NCBI RefSeq assembly: GCF_900106015.1 | Contig: NZ_LT629797.1 | Location: forward strand, 2,914,001 to 2,978,000 | DNA from: Pseudomonas sihuiensis | GTDB lineage: Bacteria > Pseudomonadota > Gammaproteobacteria > Pseudomonadales > Pseudomonadaceae | Reading direction: 5' to 3' | Length of the DNA: 64,000 nucleotides | Shown here: positions 29,798 to 46,494 of the stretch, in pieces | Position numbering within the stretch: position 1 is the stretch's first letter | How the letters are laid out: every line of letters starts with the position of its first letter | The notes under the pieces: generated by a model | Seen by the model: only the letters and a program-made list of their open reading frames with translations | What the model was told of the DNA's origin: nothing | Database searches by the model: none | Translations under genes and position numbers: made by a program

Positions 29798-31279
29798 TTA
29801 TTCGAACCAGTGGGCTCGAGCGGCCATGATCAGCTTGCCGGCACGTTCTTCGTCGATGCCGTCGATGTCGAGCAGGTCGTCGATCGACTGCTCGGCCAGG
29901 TCTTCACGGGTAATCACGCCGCGCAGCGCGAGCTCGAGAGCCAGCGCCTTGTCCATGCCTTCCAGTTCCAGCAGATCATCTGCCGGATGGGCATCGGCCA
30001 ACTTCTCCTCGTTGGCGATCGCCTTGGTCAGCAGACGATCCTTAGCCCGTGCACGTAGCTCATTGACGATCTCCTCGTCGAAGCCGTCGATACTGAGCAT
30101 TTCTTCCATGGGTACGTAGGCAATCTCTTCGAGACTGGTGAAACCCTCTTCGACCAGGACTTGAGCCAGTTCTTCGTCGACTTCCAGCTCGTCGATGAAG
30201 GACTGCATGATGTCGCCGGTTTCTGCCTGTTGCTTGGCCTGAATGTCCGCTTCGGTCATCACGTTCAGGGTCCAGCCGGTCAACTGACTGGCAAGACGCA
30301 CGTTCTGACCGCCACGACCAATGGCCTGGGCCAGGTTGTCTTCGCCAACGGCGATGTCCATGGCATGGGCATCTTCATCGACGATGATCGCAGCCACTTC
30401 AGCCGGCGACATGGCATTGATGACGAACTGCGCGGGGTTGTCGTCCCACAGCACGATATCGACGCGCTCACCGCCCAGCTCGCCGGAAACGGCCTGGACG
30501 CGCGAACCACGCATACCGATGCAGGCACCCTGCGGGTCGATACGCTTGTCCTTGGAGCGTACGGCGATCTTGGCGCGCGAACCCGGATCACGGGAGGCAG
30601 CCTTGACGTCGATCAGCCCTTCGGCGATTTCCGGTACTTCGATGCGGAACAGCTCGATCAGCATTTCCGGAGCGGTACGCGACAGGATCAGTTGCGGGCC
30701 GCGGTTCTCGGTACGAATTTCCTTGAGCAGGGCACGCAGACGCACACCCACGCGGAAAGTCTCGCGCGGAATGATGTCTTCACGGGCCAGCAGTGCCTCG
30801 GCGTTGTTGCCCAGGTCTACGATGACGTTGTCGCGGGTGACCTTCTTCACGGTGCCAGAGATGATCTCACCCAGGCGCTCGCGGTAGGCGTCTACCACCT
30901 GAGCACGCTCGGCCTCGCGCACTTTCTGCACGATGACCTGCTTGGCGGTTTGCGCGGCGATGCGACCGAACTCGATGGAATCGATCTTCTCTTCGAGCAC
31001 GTCACCGATCTTGGCGTTGGCCTCAACGGCCTGCGGCATGTCCTCGGTCACCTGGTAGGCCGGATCCTCGAACTCGGACTCATCGACCACGGTCCAGCGG
31101 CGGAAAGTTTCGTAGCTACCGTTCTGACGGTTGATCGACACACGCAGGTCGACTTCGTCCTCGAAACGTTTCTTGGTGGCGGTCGCCAGAGCCAGCTCCA
31201 GCGCCTCGAAAATCACGCCGGCCGGTACACCCTTTTCATTGGATACCGACTCAACAACCAGCAGTACTTCTTTGCTCAT
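29798..31279 (-). CDS. nusA: Transcription termination/antitermination factor NusA
   Basis: A 493-residue NusA starting [17 protein letters not shown]; an upstream in-frame start at 31300 is less likely. In order: N-terminal RNA polymerase-binding domain (to about 130), S1 domain ([20 protein letters not shown]), two KH domains ([24 protein letters not shown] and [20 protein letters not shown]), and two C-terminal acidic repeats ([39 protein letters not shown]), the proteobacterial type. It controls pausing, termination and antitermination. It follows rimP after 160 bases. Confidence 0.98.
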   Translation of the reverse strand: MSKEVLLVVESVSNEKGVPAGVIFEALELALATATKKRFEDEVDLRVSINRQNGSYETFRRWTVVDESEFEDPAYQVTEDMPQAVEANAKIGDVLEEKIDSIEFGRIAAQTAKQVIVQKVREAERAQVVDAYRERLGEIISGTVKKVTRDNVIVDLGNNAEALLAREDIIPRETFRVGVRLRALLKEIRTENRGPQLILSRTAPEMLIELFRIEVPEIAEGLIDVKAASRDPGSRAKIAVRSKDKRIDPQGACIGMRGSRVQAVSGELGGERVDIVLWDDNPAQFVINAMSPAEVAAIIVDEDAHAMDIAVGEDNLAQAIGRGGQNVRLASQLTGWTLNVMTEADIQAKQQAETGDIMQSFIDELEVDEELAQVLVEEGFTSLEEIAYVPMEEMLSIDGFDEEIVNELRARAKDRLLTKAIANEEKLADAHPADDLLELEGMDKALALELALRGVITREDLAEQSIDDLLDIDGIDEERAGKLIMAARAHWFE

Positions 31280-31439
31280 CGTACGCCTCGCCTTTCGCAA
31301 TCCATTGGTTCTGCGCAGTCCGCTTCACGTTCACGCCATTGGCGCTATCTTCGTGAGCTGCCGCGCTACCTTCGCGCCATCTGTGTCGCTTGCGCTGCGC
31401 CGACAATCGACAGTCCAGCAGCGCCACAGAATCCGCATC

Positions 31440-31898
31440 TCAATCAAATCGGGGGATGATATTGGCCTTGTCGATCAGGTCGATCGGCAACAGATACTCG
31501 TGGTCATCCACCTGAACTACCACGTCCTGCTCCTCCACACCGCGAAGGAGGCCCTGGAAGTTACGACGCCCGTCGAAAGGCGAACGCAGCTTGATCTTCA
31601 CCTGCTCACCGGCATGCGTCGCAAACTGTTCGAGGGTGAACAACGGACGATCCATGCCAGGAGAAGAAACTTCCAGTGTGTACTCCGAGGTAATCGGATC
31701 CTCGACATCGAGTACACCACTGAGCTGACGGCTGACGATTTCACAATCGTCGATCAGGATGCCATCGGCTTTATCGATATAGACACGCAGCAGCGAATGA
31801 CGCCCCTGCGACAGGAACTCGATGCCCCAACATTGGTAACCGAGCGCCTCGATTACTGGGGCCAACAAGGCCTGCAACTGTTCTAGCTTGCTCGACAC
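31440..31898 (-). CDS. rimP: Ribosome maturation factor RimP
   Basis: A 152-residue Rim[73 protein letters not shown] and the C-terminal SH3-like part. It is required for 30S maturation. It heads the nusA-infB operon and lies downstream of tRNA-fMet and two terminator hairpins, as in the E. coli metY-rimP-nusA-infB locus. Confidence 0.96.
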   Translation of the reverse strand: MSSKLEQLQALLAPVIEALGYQCWGIEFLSQGRHSLLRVYIDKADGILIDDCEIVSRQLSGVLDVEDPITSEYTLEVSSPGMDRPLFTLEQFATHAGEQVKIKLRSPFDGRRNFQGLLRGVEEQDVVVQVDDHEYLLPIDLIDKANIIPRFD

Positions 31899-31932
31899 TT
31901 AACGGCCCTCGTGCATGCTGTGCAAATAAAAA

Positions 31933-31949
31933 ATGGGCGAAACGCCCAT
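31933..31949 (-). terminator. Attenuator-like hairpin before rimP
   Basis: ATGGGCG / CGCCCAT with a short loop; on the minus strand it is followed by TTTTTTATTTGC. It is a classic intrinsic terminator 35 bases upstream of the rimP start, placed to limit read-through from tRNA-fMet or from a promoter at 31950-32000. Confidence 0.8.
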
Positions 31950-32000
31950 CCCTTCAATCCGCCGTAAATACCAACGGACACTGTCTTTCAGCTAACAAAA

Positions 32001-32019
32001 AGCCCCTGAAAAGGGGCCT
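32001..32019 (-). terminator. Terminator after tRNA-fMet
   Basis: On the minus strand GGCCCC TTTTCA GGGGCT is followed by TTTTTGTTAGC. It lies 8 bases beyond the tRNA-fMet 3' end. Confidence 0.8.
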
Positions 32020-32027
32020 GCTGAAAC

Positions 32028-32104
<77 letters not shown>

Positions 32105-32167
32105 TCAAAGCTGGGCCGGAATTATACGGCCACCCCCTGGCGAGGGTCAACCAAACACTCCAGCAAC

Positions 32168-32196
32168 AAGAAAGCCCGCGAACTGCGGGCTTTCTT
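32168..32196 (-). terminator. Terminator after tRNA-Leu
   Basis: Stem AAGAAAGCCCGC / GCGGGCTTTCTT with a five-base loop (32168-32179 and 32185-32196), just downstream of tRNA-Leu on the minus strand. Confidence 0.8.
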
Positions 32197-32201
32197 GAGT
32201 A

Positions 32202-32287
32202 TGGTACCGAGGAGGGGACTCGAACCCCTACAGCCTATGGCCACTACCACCTCAAGGTAGCGTGTCTACCAATTCCACCACCTCGGC
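32202..32287 (-). tRNA. tRNA-Leu, anticodon GAG
   Basis: An 86-base class II tRNA with encoded CCA: GCCGAGGTGGTGGAATTGG at the 5' end, anticodon loop CTTGAGG (GAG), a long variable arm (GGCCATAGGC) and GGGGTTCGAGTCCCC T-arm. It decodes CUC/CUU. It begins 7 bases after the secG stop, so it is probably processed from the tpiA-secG transcript. Confidence 0.96.
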
Positions 32288-32294
32288 AAAACTG

Positions 32295-32672
32295 TTACTG
32301 CCCTGGAGCCTCCGGCACATCCGAAGCATCGGATGCTGGAGCTTGCTCTTCGAGCACCGGCACATCTTCGACAGCCGGTTTTTGTTGAACTTCCAGAACC
32401 GCTGGATCTGGCAGACCAACTTGAGTCAGTGCATCAGCTTTTTCTTTAGCAAAGAACGCTAAACCCAAGCTGGTAATGAAAAAAGCCGCGGCGAGTATAC
32501 CAGTAAACTTACTCAGAAAGGTAGAGGAACCTTGGCTTCCGAATACAGTTGCCGAAGCACCCGAACCGAACGACGCACCTGCGTCAGCGCCTTTACCCTG
32601 CTGCAACAGCACCAGCACCACAATACCGATCGCACCCAGCAGGTGCAGAACAACAATGACTGTTTCCAGCAT
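32295..32672 (-). CDS. secG: Preprotein translocase subunit SecG
   Basis: A 125-residue SecG with two transmembrane helices ([21 protein letters not shown] and [19 protein letters not shown]), the conserved [25 protein letters not shown] loop between them, and a Pro/Glu/Ala-rich acidic tail. It belongs to the SecYEG channel in the inner membrane. Three bases separate it from tpiA; tRNA-Leu follows. Confidence 0.96.
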   Translation of the reverse strand: MLETVIVVLHLLGAIGIVVLVLLQQGKGADAGASFGSGASATVFGSQGSSTFLSKFTGILAAAFFITSLGLAFFAKEKADALTQVGLPDPAVLEVQQKPAVEDVPVLEEQAPASDASDVPEAPGQ

Positions 32673-32675
32673 TCT

Positions 32676-33431
32676 TCAGTTTCCTGCAGCGCGACAGATC
32701 GCACCGAATTCATCCGCATTCAGAGAGGCGCCACCTACGAGCCCCCCATCGATATCCCGCTTGCCGAACAACTCGGCAGCACTGGCGGCCTTCACACTGC
32801 CACCATAAAGAATTCTCAACCCACTCGCGACACCAGCATCGAGCAGCGCAACTTGCGCACGGATCGCTGCGTGCACTTCCTGAGCCTGCTCGGGCGTAGC
32901 GGTCAACCCGGTACCAATGGCCCATACAGGCTCATAGGCCACTACGGCGTTTTTCAGCGCATCGACACCCAGCGCGTCGATCACTGCGGCCAACTGGCCA
33001 CCCACCACACCCAGCGTTGTATTCGCTTCACGCTGCTCGCGGGTTTCACCCACACAGAGCATGGGAGTCAAACCTGCAGCCTGTACCGCTGCAAACTTGC
33101 GCACGACCACTTCGTCACTCTCACCCAGAATCAGGCGACGCTCCGAGTGACCAACCAGCACCAGCTCACAACCGCCGTCGACCAACTGACTAACCGCCAG
33201 CTCACCAGTCAAGGCGCCCTGCTCTACTTGTGCCGCACAATCCTGAGCCCCAACCTTCACTGCTTTACCCTTCAGGCCTTCGACGACCTGAGCGATATGC
33301 AGACTGGAGGGAAACACCGCAACATCGACATCAGAAGGCAGCACCTGCTGACGTACACCTTCGATCAGCTCTGCGACGCTTGCGCGGGTACCGTGCATTT
33401 TCCAGTTACCAGCGACCAAGGGGCGACGCAT
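32676..33431 (-). CDS. tpiA: Triosephosphate isomerase
   Basis: A 251-residue TIM barrel: [16 protein letters not shown] (active-site Asn/Lys), [14 protein letters not shown] (catalytic His), [20 protein letters not shown] (catalytic Glu) and [15 protein letters not shown] (phosphate-binding). It interconverts dihydroxyacetone phosphate and glyceraldehyde-3-phosphate. It lies between glmM and secG on the same strand, the usual Pseudomonas order. Confidence 0.98.
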   Translation of the reverse strand: MRRPLVAGNWKMHGTRASVAELIEGVRQQVLPSDVDVAVFPSSLHIAQVVEGLKGKAVKVGAQDCAAQVEQGALTGELAVSQLVDGGCELVLVGHSERRLILGESDEVVVRKFAAVQAAGLTPMLCVGETREQREANTTLGVVGGQLAAVIDALGVDALKNAVVAYEPVWAIGTGLTATPEQAQEVHAAIRAQVALLDAGVASGLRILYGGSVKAASAAELFGKRDIDGGLVGGASLNADEFGAICRAAGN

Positions 33432-33496
33432 GTTTTACCTCGTCGATCAAAGAGGGCGCAGATGTTACCCAAGAGCACCCTCGGTAGCAAGCGCAA

Positions 33497-34834
33497 TCAA
33501 GCACAGACTTCGGCAACAATCTTAGCCAATTCATCGGCATAGCCGCGAACCGAGCTTTCCTCGTCACCTTCGACCATCACTCGCACCAGCGGCTCGGTGC
33601 CGGACTTGCGCAGCAGCACTCGACCGCGCCCCGCCATGCTCTCGGTCACCCGCGCGCAGGCTTCCTTCACCGAAGGATGCTCGAGCGGATCGACAGCACC
33701 GGAGAACCGCACATTGACCAGCACCTGCGGACACTTCTTCAGATCGCTGCGCGCATCAACCAGGCTCTGACCGCGGCGCTTGAGCGCCATCAACACTTGC
33801 AGGGCCGCAATAATCGCATCACCAGTCGTGGTGTGCTGGAAGCACACCAGGTGCCCGGAATTCTCGCCACCGAGCTGCCAGTTGCGCGCCAGCAATTCAG
33901 CGATCACATAACGATCACCGACATTGGCGCGAATGAATGGGATGTTGAGATCGGCCAGAGCCAGTTCCAGCCCGAGATTGCTCATCAGCGTGCCTACCAC
34001 ACCACCACGCAGCCGCCCACGCTCCTGCAGATCACGCGCAATGATGAACAGCAGTTCATCACCATCGACCACCGCACCATATTGGTCGACCATCAGCACA
34101 CGATCAGCATCGCCATCGAAGGCGATACCCAGATCGGCCTGCTGCGCGACCACTTCAGCCTGCAGCGCAGCAATGTGCGTGGAACCGCAAGCATCATTGA
34201 TATTGAGACCGTCGGGCTGCGCCGAAATGACCCGAACCTCCGCACCCAGCTCGCGAAATACACTCGGCGCGACCTTGTAGGCAGCGCCGTGGGCGCAATC
34301 GATGACGATCTTCAGGCCTTTGAAGCTGGTGCCGCTGGGCACACTGCCCTTGCAGAACTCGATGTAGCGACCGGAGGCGTCGTTGATCCGTGAGGCCTTG
34401 CCGATCCCGGCGGACTCCACCACGGTCATCGGCTGATCGAGCAACTCTTCGATCATCGCCTCGACATCGTCCGGAAGCTTGGTGCCTTCGCTGGAAAAGA
34501 ACTTGATGCCGTTATCGTCATGCGGATTGTGCGAAGCACTGATGACGATACCGGCATCGGCCTGGAAAGTGCGCGTCAGATAGGCAATGGCCGGCGTCGG
34601 CATCGGCCCGAGCAGTTGCACGTCCGCACCCGCGGCAGCCAGCCCAGCCTCGAGGGCGGACTCGAACATGTAGCCAGAGATACGCGTGTCCTTACCGATC
34701 AGGATGCGGCACTTGCCCTGCTTGCGAAACGCCATGCCAGCCGCCCAACCGAGCTTGAGCATGAAATCCGGAGTAATAGGAAACTGGCCAACGCGACCAC
34801 GAATGCCGTCGGTGCCGAAGTATTTTCTAGCCAT
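33497..34834 (-). CDS. glmM: Phosphoglucosamine mutase
   Basis: A 445-residue enzyme starting [20 protein letters not shown]. The phosphoserine loop [15 protein letters not shown] (active Ser near residue 101), metal loop [15 protein letters not shown] and sugar loop [10 protein letters not shown] identify GlmM rather than PgmA/AlgC. It converts glucosamine-6-phosphate to glucosamine-1-phosphate for peptidoglycan and LPS precursors. It follows folP after 13 bases. Confidence 0.98.
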   Translation of the reverse strand: MARKYFGTDGIRGRVGQFPITPDFMLKLGWAAGMAFRKQGKCRILIGKDTRISGYMFESALEAGLAAAGADVQLLGPMPTPAIAYLTRTFQADAGIVISASHNPHDDNGIKFFSSEGTKLPDDVEAMIEELLDQPMTVVESAGIGKASRINDASGRYIEFCKGSVPSGTSFKGLKIVIDCAHGAAYKVAPSVFRELGAEVRVISAQPDGLNINDACGSTHIAALQAEVVAQQADLGIAFDGDADRVLMVDQYGAVVDGDELLFIIARDLQERGRLRGGVVGTLMSNLGLELALADLNIPFIRANVGDRYVIAELLARNWQLGGENSGHLVCFQHTTTGDAIIAALQVLMALKRRGQSLVDARSDLKKCPQVLVNVRFSGAVDPLEHPSVKEACARVTESMAGRGRVLLRKSGTEPLVRVMVEGDEESSVRGYADELAKIVAEVCA

Positions 34835-34847
34835 AACGCTTTCCTTG

Positions 34848-35699
34848 TTATTGCGCCGCTTCAACCGCAGCGATCATGCGCACCACGTCCACCGTTTCGG
34901 CGACATCATGCACACGCAAAATATGTGCGCCCTTGGTCAAGGCCAGAGCAGCCAATGCCAGACTACCGTAGAGACGACCGCCAACCTCGTGACCGAGCAC
35001 CTTGCCGATCATGCTCTTGCGTGAGACACCAACCAGCAAGGGCCGCCCCAACGTAGAGAGCTCACTCATGCGCTTGAACAGGGCGAGATTGTGCTCCAGG
35101 GTCTTGGCAAAACCAAAGCCCGGATCGAGCAGGATCCGCTCAGCGGGAATACCGGCTGTCGTGCAGACGGCCATGCGCTCGGCGAGAAAATCACGCACCT
35201 CAGCGACGATATCCGGATATTGCGGATCATCCTGCATGTTGCCGGGCTCGCCACGCATATGCATCAGACAGACCGGCAAACCAGTATCTGCCGCGGCATC
35301 CAGAGCACCATCACGTTGCAACGAACGTACATCATTGATCAGCCCCGCGCCCAGCCTTGCACTTTCGCGCATGACTGCGGGCGTCGAGGTATCCACGGAA
35401 ATGATCACGTCGAGCTCACGGGCGATAGCTTCGACCACCGGCGCAACCCGCTCCAGCTCTTCGGTCGGAGAAACGGCCCGGGCGCCCGGGCGGGTGGACT
35501 CACCACCGATATCGATCAGCGTCGCACCTGCGGCGACCATCTGCTCGGCGTGACGCAACGCAGCATCGCGCGCCGTAAAGCGCCCACCGTCGGAGAAAGA
35601 ATCAGGAGTTACATTGAGGATGCCCATCACCTGCGGACGGGACAAATCAAGAAGCCGGCTACCACAGGGTAGCCGGCTCGGGTGTTGCGCTTGAGACAT
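34848..35699 (-). CDS. folP: Dihydropteroate synthase
   Basis: A 283-residue [78 protein letters not shown] and [16 protein letters not shown], all parts of the pterin and pABA/sulfonamide sites. It condenses the FolK product with p-aminobenzoate. It lies 8 bases after ftsH, the same ftsH-folP-glmM order as in E. coli. Confidence 0.98.
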   Translation of the reverse strand: MSQAQHPSRLPCGSRLLDLSRPQVMGILNVTPDSFSDGGRFTARDAALRHAEQMVAAGATLIDIGGESTRPGARAVSPTEELERVAPVVEAIARELDVIISVDTSTPAVMRESARLGAGLINDVRSLQRDGALDAAADTGLPVCLMHMRGEPGNMQDDPQYPDIVAEVRDFLAERMAVCTTAGIPAERILLDPGFGFAKTLEHNLALFKRMSELSTLGRPLLVGVSRKSMIGKVLGHEVGGRLYGSLALAALALTKGAHILRVHDVAETVDVVRMIAAVEAAQ

Positions 35700-35707
35700 A
35701 TGAAACC

Positions 35708-37621
<1,914 letters not shown>

Positions 37622-37793
37622 GTCGTTCAATTAGCTACCCTCTGAAGCAGGCCTCGTGGCGAAGCGGGCTTCCCATGACGACCAATGATATACCGACTAA
37701 CTTACACCAAACGCCCGCGTCCCGCAGGCACCGTCTGTAACCCTTTATGAGGTTTCTGCGACTGAGACCGACAGGGCGGACACCAGTTTCAAC

Positions 37794-38417
37794 TCACATC
37801 CCGCGAAAGCCGCGCGCCAACAGATATTGCTCACGGGAGCGATCGCGCGAGGACAGCGGCTTGCGCATCTGCACCTTGTCGAACGTCTCGCGCACCTGCT
37901 TGTGGTAGGCGTCGAAACCTTCACCCTGGAAAATCTTGATCAGAAAATCGCCACCTGGACGCAAGACACGCCCGGCCAGATCCAGCGCCAGCTCGCACAG
38001 ATACATCGCACGTGCCTGATCGGCGGTTCTTACCCCACTCATATTGGGGGCCATATCGGAAATAACAAGATCCACCGGATTTTCGCCGATGGCCTCGAGA
38101 ATCTGCGCGAAGACCGCGTCATCGGTGAAATCACCCTGAATGAAGGTGACATCGGGAATGCTGTCCATCTCCAGGATATCGGAGGCGATCAGACGCCCTT
38201 TGTCGCCGATCACTCGACTGGTGACCTGCGACCAGCCGCCTGGTGCGGCGCCGAGATCAACCACGGTCATCCCTGGGCGCAGGATGCGATCCTTCTCCTG
38301 GATTTCCAGCAACTTGTAGCTGGCGCGCGAACGATAGCCGTCCTTCTGCGCCATCTTCACGTAGGGATCATCGAAATGTTCTTTCAGCCAACGCTGGCTG
38401 GTCTTGGAACGTGCCAC
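37794..38417 (-). CDS. rlmE: 23S rRNA 2'-O-ribose U2552 methyltransferase
   Basis: A 207-residue RlmE (FtsJ): [30 protein letters not shown] with the catalytic lysine, SAM-binding [25 protein letters not shown] (catalytic Asp), and [11 protein letters not shown] (catalytic Lys). It methylates U2552 of 23S rRNA late in 50S assembly and is heat-induced in E. coli. It is upstream of ftsH on the same strand, divergent from yhbY. Confidence 0.97.
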   Translation of the reverse strand: MARSKTSQRWLKEHFDDPYVKMAQKDGYRSRASYKLLEIQEKDRILRPGMTVVDLGAAPGGWSQVTSRVIGDKGRLIASDILEMDSIPDVTFIQGDFTDDAVFAQILEAIGENPVDLVISDMAPNMSGVRTADQARAMYLCELALDLAGRVLRPGGDFLIKIFQGEGFDAYHKQVRETFDKVQMRKPLSSRDRSREQYLLARGFRGM

Positions 38418-38507
38418 TTAAACCTCTGACTCAACGGGTCATGAATAACTGCGCGGGCTCGGGTAAGATAGGCGCCGTTTTCCAGACCGAATTAGGTACT
38501 AACGATT

Positions 38508-38819
38508 ATGCCGCTCACTCAAGAGCAGAAGAAACAATTCAAATCTATCGGCCACCACCTGAAACCTGTATTGATCGTGGCTGACAATGGTTTGACCGAG
38601 GGCGTGCTGGCCGAACTGGACCGTGCCCTGAACGATCACGAACTGATCAAGGTACAGCTGCGCCTCACCGAACGCGAGGATCGCCAGGCCGCCATTGTAG
38701 CCCTGTGCGAGAGCGGACGCGCTGAACTGGTCCAGTCGATTGGCAAGGTCGCCCTGCTCTATCGCAAGAACCCCAAGCCGAATCGCAACCTGTCCAACGT
38801 TATTCGTTACCAGGGTTGA
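38508..38819 (+). CDS. yhbY: CRM-domain ribosome assembly RNA-binding protein YhbY
   Basis: A 103-residue CRM-domain protein: MPLTQEQKKQFKSIGHHLKPVLIVADNGLTEGVLAELDRAL, then HELIKVQL, and the GxxG-like loop near the C-terminal VLYRKNPKPNR. YhbY associates with pre-50S particles. It is divergent from rlmE with a 90-base shared promoter region (ATTAGGTACTAACGATT just before the start), the conserved rlmE/yhbY pair. Confidence 0.95.
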   Translation: MPLTQEQKKQFKSIGHHLKPVLIVADNGLTEGVLAELDRALNDHELIKVQLRLTEREDRQAAIVALCESGRAELVQSIGKVALLYRKNPKPNRNLSNVIRYQG

Positions 38820-38829
38820 GGCGCATCCA

Positions 38830-38867
38830 TCGCGATCACGGGCAGGCATGGCGTGCCCTGATCGCGA
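38830..38867. terminator. Hairpin between yhbY and the DUF4149 gene
   Basis: TCGCGATCA (38830-38838) pairs with TGATCGCGA (38859-38867), with an inner GGGCA/TGCCC stem. It lies between convergent genes and has no T-tract. Confidence 0.55.
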
Positions 38868-38891
38868 ATGAATTCGCGTCTGAAAGCGTCG

Positions 38892-39332
38892 TTAGCGCCT
38901 GACTGGCGCCCCAGGCACAGGCTGCAGCACCAGCAACAGCCCACAAAATGCCATCACCAGATAGCTGAAGCGCAGCCAATACTCGACCTCGGGCCAGTAG
39001 CGCAACACAGCGAAGTAGCTCAGGGCCATGGCCGCAACGGTCAGCAGTAGTTGCCCACGCATATCCCGCAGCAGACTCGACAGACCTTCACTGCGCAGCA
39101 AGGCAAAAGCCTGCAGCGCAACGCACACCGCTGTCAGACCGACCAGTAGCGGCACCAGCCGCGTGGCTATCTCCTGCACCAGCAGAGGCGCCAGACCGCT
39201 TTGGCCGATGGCCGGCAGAATGACGAACTGCAACAACCACAAGCCGCCCACCCAGAGGGTCTGGGCCAGCTGCCAACTGACGGCAGCCGCCCGAGACGGT
39301 TGTTGCGGTTTAGATATGACGGACTTCGACAA
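38892..39332 (-). CDS. DUF4149 family four-helix membrane protein
   Basis: A 146-residue hydrophobic protein with about four transmembrane helices: [63 protein letters not shown] and [18 protein letters not shown]. The WVGGLW signature and pattern fit DUF4149, often found beside greA in pseudomonads. Function is unknown. Its start lies 23 bases inside the 3' end of greA in another frame, so it is probably translated by coupling to greA. Confidence 0.8.
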   Translation of the reverse strand: MSKSVISKPQQPSRAAAVSWQLAQTLWVGGLWLLQFVILPAIGQSGLAPLLVQEIATRLVPLLVGLTAVCVALQAFALLRSEGLSSLLRDMRGQLLLTVAAMALSYFAVLRYWPEVEYWLRFSYLVMAFCGLLLVLQPVPGAPVRR

Positions 39333-39782
39333 TCTCGTACTCGATCAAGCCACTAGGGGTCTGTACCGCGACTACATCGCCCTCGCTCTTGCCGATCAGA
39401 GCACGGGCAATGGGTGAACCGACGGAGATCTTGCCCTGCTTGATGTCGGCTTCGTCCTCGCCAACGATCTGGTAGGTCACGCTTTCGTCAGTCTCGACGT
39501 TGGCAATCTCCACCGTGGTGCCGAAGATCACCTTGCCGGTGTGCTCGATGGTGGTGACATCGATGATCACCGCGTTCTGCAGACGACCTTCGATATCACG
39601 CACACGCGCTTCGACCATGCCCTGCTGCTCACGCGCGGCGTGGTACTCGGCGTTTTCCTTGAGATCACCCAGCTCGCGGGCTTCACCGATGTCCTGACTG
39701 AGTTTCGGGCGAACCACCTTGGTCAGGTGCGCCAGCTCTTCTTCCAGGGCGCGAGCGCCCTGAACGGTCATTGGATATTTGA

Positions 39783-39786
<4 letters not shown>
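39310..39786 (-). CDS. greA: Transcription elongation factor GreA
   Basis: A 158-residue GreA: N-terminal coiled coil ([38 protein letters not shown], with tip acidic residues in DLKENAEY) and a C-terminal FKBP-like domain ([35 protein letters not shown]). It stimulates transcript cleavage in stalled RNA polymerase. Its ATG overlaps the carB stop by four bases, an unusual linkage of pyrimidine/arginine synthesis and elongation control that is normal for pseudomonads. Confidence 0.98.
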
Positions 39787-43004
<3,218 letters not shown>

Positions 43005-43040
43005 TTTCTTACTCTCGAATCCTTGGGTCAGTCGGCAGGC

Positions 43041-44189
43041 TTAGCGGCGCTTGGCCATGGCTTCGATGAAGCGGTCGAACAGTGGCGCCACGTCGTGCGG
43101 CCCTGGGCTCGCCTCGGGGTGCCCTTGGAAGCTGAAGGCGTCCTTGTCGGTGCGCTCGATGCCCTGCAGCGTGCCATCGAACAGCGACTTGTGGATCGCA
43201 CGCAGGTTGCCCGGCAGGCTGCTTTCGTCCACAGCGAAACCGTGGTTTTGGCTGGTGATCATCACCACACCGCTGTCGAGATCCTGTACCGGATGGTTGG
43301 CACCGTGGTGGCCATGACCCATCTTCAGGGTCTTGGCGCCGGAGGCCAAAGCCAGCAACTGGTGGCCGAGGCAAATGCCGAATACCGGGATATCGGTTTC
43401 CAGAACGTCCTTGATCGCCTGGATCGCGTAGTCGCACGGCTCGGGATCGCCAGGACCGTTGGAGAGGAACACACCATCAGGATTGAGTGCCAGCACGTCG
43501 CTGGCCGGAGTTTGCGCCGGCACCACGGTCAGGCGGCAGCCACGCTCGACCAGCATGCGCAGGATGTTCAGCTTCACGCCGTAGTCATAGGCGACAACGT
43601 GATAAGGCAGCTCGCTGGCCGGGATTTCCGGGTGGCTGTCGTCCTTCAGATTCCAGGTGCTTTCGCGCCACTCGTAGCGCTCGGTGCAGCTGACTACCTT
43701 GGCCAGGTCCATGCCCTTGAGGCCCGGGAAGCTGCGAGCCAGCTCCAGCGCTTTCTCCTCGGTGGCGTCGTCACCGACCAGGATGCAGCCATTCTGCGAA
43801 CCCTTTTCGCGCAGGATACGGGTCAAGCGGCGAGTATCGATACCGGCGATGGCGACGGTGCCGTTGGCTTTCAGGTACTCGTCCAGCGGTTGCTTGTCGC
43901 GCCAGTTGCTGGAAATCAGCGGCAGGTCGCGAATGATCAGGCCAGCGGCCCAGACGCGGTTGGACTCGGCATCTTCCGGGGTGGTACCGGTATTGCCGAT
44001 GTGCGGGTAAGTCAGGGTAACGATCTGCTGGGCATAGGATGGATCGGTAAGGATTTCCTGATAGCCGGTCATGGCGGTGTTGAACACCACCTCTCCGATC
44101 GTCTGGCCATCGGCCCCGATGGAATCGCCGCGAAAAATGCTGCCGTCAGCAAGGGCCAAAATGGCAGGTTTGGGGGCTGGCTTAGTCAA
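43041..44189 (-). CDS. carA: Carbamoyl-phosphate synthase small subunit, TTG start
   Basis: A 382-residue CarA. The N-terminal domain begins [20 protein letters not shown]; the C-terminal glutaminase has the catalytic cysteine in [16 protein letters not shown] and His/Glu in [13 protein letters not shown] choose the TTG at 44187-44189 because GGAGG lies seven bases before it and homologues start [12 protein letters not shown] as I recall; an in-frame ATG at 44220 would add 11 residues unlike the family. It hydrolyses glutamine to feed CarB. A terminator separates it from dapB. Confidence 0.95.
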   Translation of the reverse strand: MTKPAPKPAILALADGSIFRGDSIGADGQTIGEVVFNTAMTGYQEILTDPSYAQQIVTLTYPHIGNTGTTPEDAESNRVWAAGLIIRDLPLISSNWRDKQPLDEYLKANGTVAIAGIDTRRLTRILREKGSQNGCILVGDDATEEKALELARSFPGLKGMDLAKVVSCTERYEWRESTWNLKDDSHPEIPASELPYHVVAYDYGVKLNILRMLVERGCRLTVVPAQTPASDVLALNPDGVFLSNGPGDPEPCDYAIQAIKDVLETDIPVFGICLGHQLLALASGAKTLKMGHGHHGANHPVQDLDSGVVMITSQNHGFAVDESSLPGNLRAIHKSLFDGTLQGIERTDKDAFSFQGHPEASPGPHDVAPLFDRFIEAMAKRR

Positions 44190-44233
44190 GAAGACCTCCG
44201 TCTCGATCAAGGCTTGAAGCAAACGCAGGTTGT

Positions 44234-44273
44234 AAAAAAGCGGGATGACGTGTGAAGGTCATCCCGCTTTTTT
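44234..44273. terminator. Strong bidirectional terminator between dapB and carA
   Basis: A perfect 16-bp stem AAAAAAGCGGGATGAC (44234-44249) / GTCATCCCGCTTTTTT (44258-44273) with an eight-base loop. On the minus strand it ends the dapB transcript, 45 bases before the carA start; carA must therefore be transcribed from a very close promoter, or the hairpin acts as an attenuator. Confidence 0.92.
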
Positions 44274-44379
44274 ATTTGAGCCATTCTGCGTAACTTTTAG
44301 TGGACACACTAAAACAGGAAGCTTACAGGAAAACCCTTTTTCGGTCCACCCGATAAGACGCCTCAGTCACACATTCGCA

Positions 44380-45186
<807 letters not shown>

Positions 45187-45231
45187 TCAGCTCCAAGCTG
45201 TCACCCCGGCATCCACCGGGGCGCTTTGGGG

Positions 45232-46359
45232 TTAAACGTCGCCGAAGAAGCGCTTCACACCTTCGAACCAGCCGCTGGCCTTGGGCGAGTGGGAATCGTC
45301 ACCCTGCAGCGACTTGCGAAACTCTTCGAGCAACTCGCGCTGACGCTTGTTCAGGTTGACCGGTGTTTCCACCGCGACCCGACACATCAGGTCGCCAGCC
45401 GCGCCACCACGAACAGGTGCCACGCCCTTGCCGCGCAAGCGGAACAGCTTGCCGGTCTGGGTACCTTCGGGGATCTTCAGCTTGACCCGACCATCGAGGG
45501 TCGGCACTTCCAGTTCGCCACCCAGCGCCGCATCGGCAAAGCTGATCGGCACTTCGCAGTACAGATGCTTACCATCACGCTGGAAGATCGCATGTTCACG
45601 GACGTTGACCACCACGTAGAGGTCACCGGCCGGGCCGCCATGCGTACCGGCCTCGCCCTCGCCGGACAGGCGAATGCGGTCACCGGTATCGACACCTGGC
45701 GGCACCTTGACCGACAGCGTCTTGCTCTCTTCCACGCGACCCTGACCGTGACAGCTGCCGCAAGGGTCGGTGATCATCTTGCCGCTGCCATGGCAGCGCG
45801 GGCAGGTCTGCTGCACGGAGAAGAAGCCCTGCTGCATGCGCACCTGACCGATGCCACCACAAGTGGTACAGGTGACCGGGCTGGTGCCCTTCTTGGCGCC
45901 TGAGCCATCGCAGGTCTTGCAGCCGACCAGGGTCGGCACGCGGATGGTCACGGTGGTACCGCGTACCGCTTCTTCCAGATCCAGCTCGAGGGTGTAGCGC
46001 AAATCCGAGCCGCGCTGGGCACCGCCACGCGAGCCGCCGCGAGCACCGCCGAAGAAGTCGCTGAACACATCACCGAAAATATCGGAGAAGTTGGCGCCGC
46101 CGAAACCAGCACCACCGCCGCCACCCATCTGCGGGTCGACCCCAGCGTGGCCGTATTGGTCGTAGGCCGAACGCTTGGCCGCGTCAGAAAGTACTTCGTA
46201 GGCCTCGTTGGCCTCCTTGAATTTCTCTTCGGCGTCTTTGTCGTCCGGGTTGCGGTCCGGGTGATATTTCATCGCCAGGCGCCGGTAGGCCTTCTTCAGC
46301 TCGGCTTCGCTAGCGCCGCGCTCGACCCCCAGGATCTCGTAATAATCACGTTTTGCCAT
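45232..46359 (-). CDS. dnaJ: Chaperone protein DnaJ
   Basis: A 375-residue type I DnaJ: J-domain with [13 protein letters not shown] (HPD), a Gly/Phe-rich region (residues about 77-110), four CxxCxGxG zinc repeats ([36 protein letters not shown]) and the C-terminal substrate-binding domains. It is the co-chaperone of DnaK. It follows dnaK after 135 bases that contain two hairpins but no clear heat-shock promoter. Confidence 0.98.
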   Translation of the reverse strand: MAKRDYYEILGVERGASEAELKKAYRRLAMKYHPDRNPDDKDAEEKFKEANEAYEVLSDAAKRSAYDQYGHAGVDPQMGGGGGAGFGGANFSDIFGDVFSDFFGGARGGSRGGAQRGSDLRYTLELDLEEAVRGTTVTIRVPTLVGCKTCDGSGAKKGTSPVTCTTCGGIGQVRMQQGFFSVQQTCPRCHGSGKMITDPCGSCHGQGRVEESKTLSVKVPPGVDTGDRIRLSGEGEAGTHGGPAGDLYVVVNVREHAIFQRDGKHLYCEVPISFADAALGGELEVPTLDGRVKLKIPEGTQTGKLFRLRGKGVAPVRGGAAGDLMCRVAVETPVNLNKRQRELLEEFRKSLQGDDSHSPKASGWFEGVKRFFGDV

Positions 46360-46494
46360 AGTTGTGCTGCACTCTCAGATTCGTGAGTTCCAGATACGCC
46401 GACGCGGGAGAAGGCTCCCGCGCGGCGAATCCTGCCCGTCGCGAGCGACGGTGGAGCGTAAAGAAGAGGCGGCCCGCCGAGCAGGCCGCATCCC

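Noticed and set aside
27167..30058. Long open frame (about 960 codons) opposite infB and part of nusA
   Set aside because: Antisense artefact of GC3 bias; no motif, low-complexity His/Leu/Gly composition.
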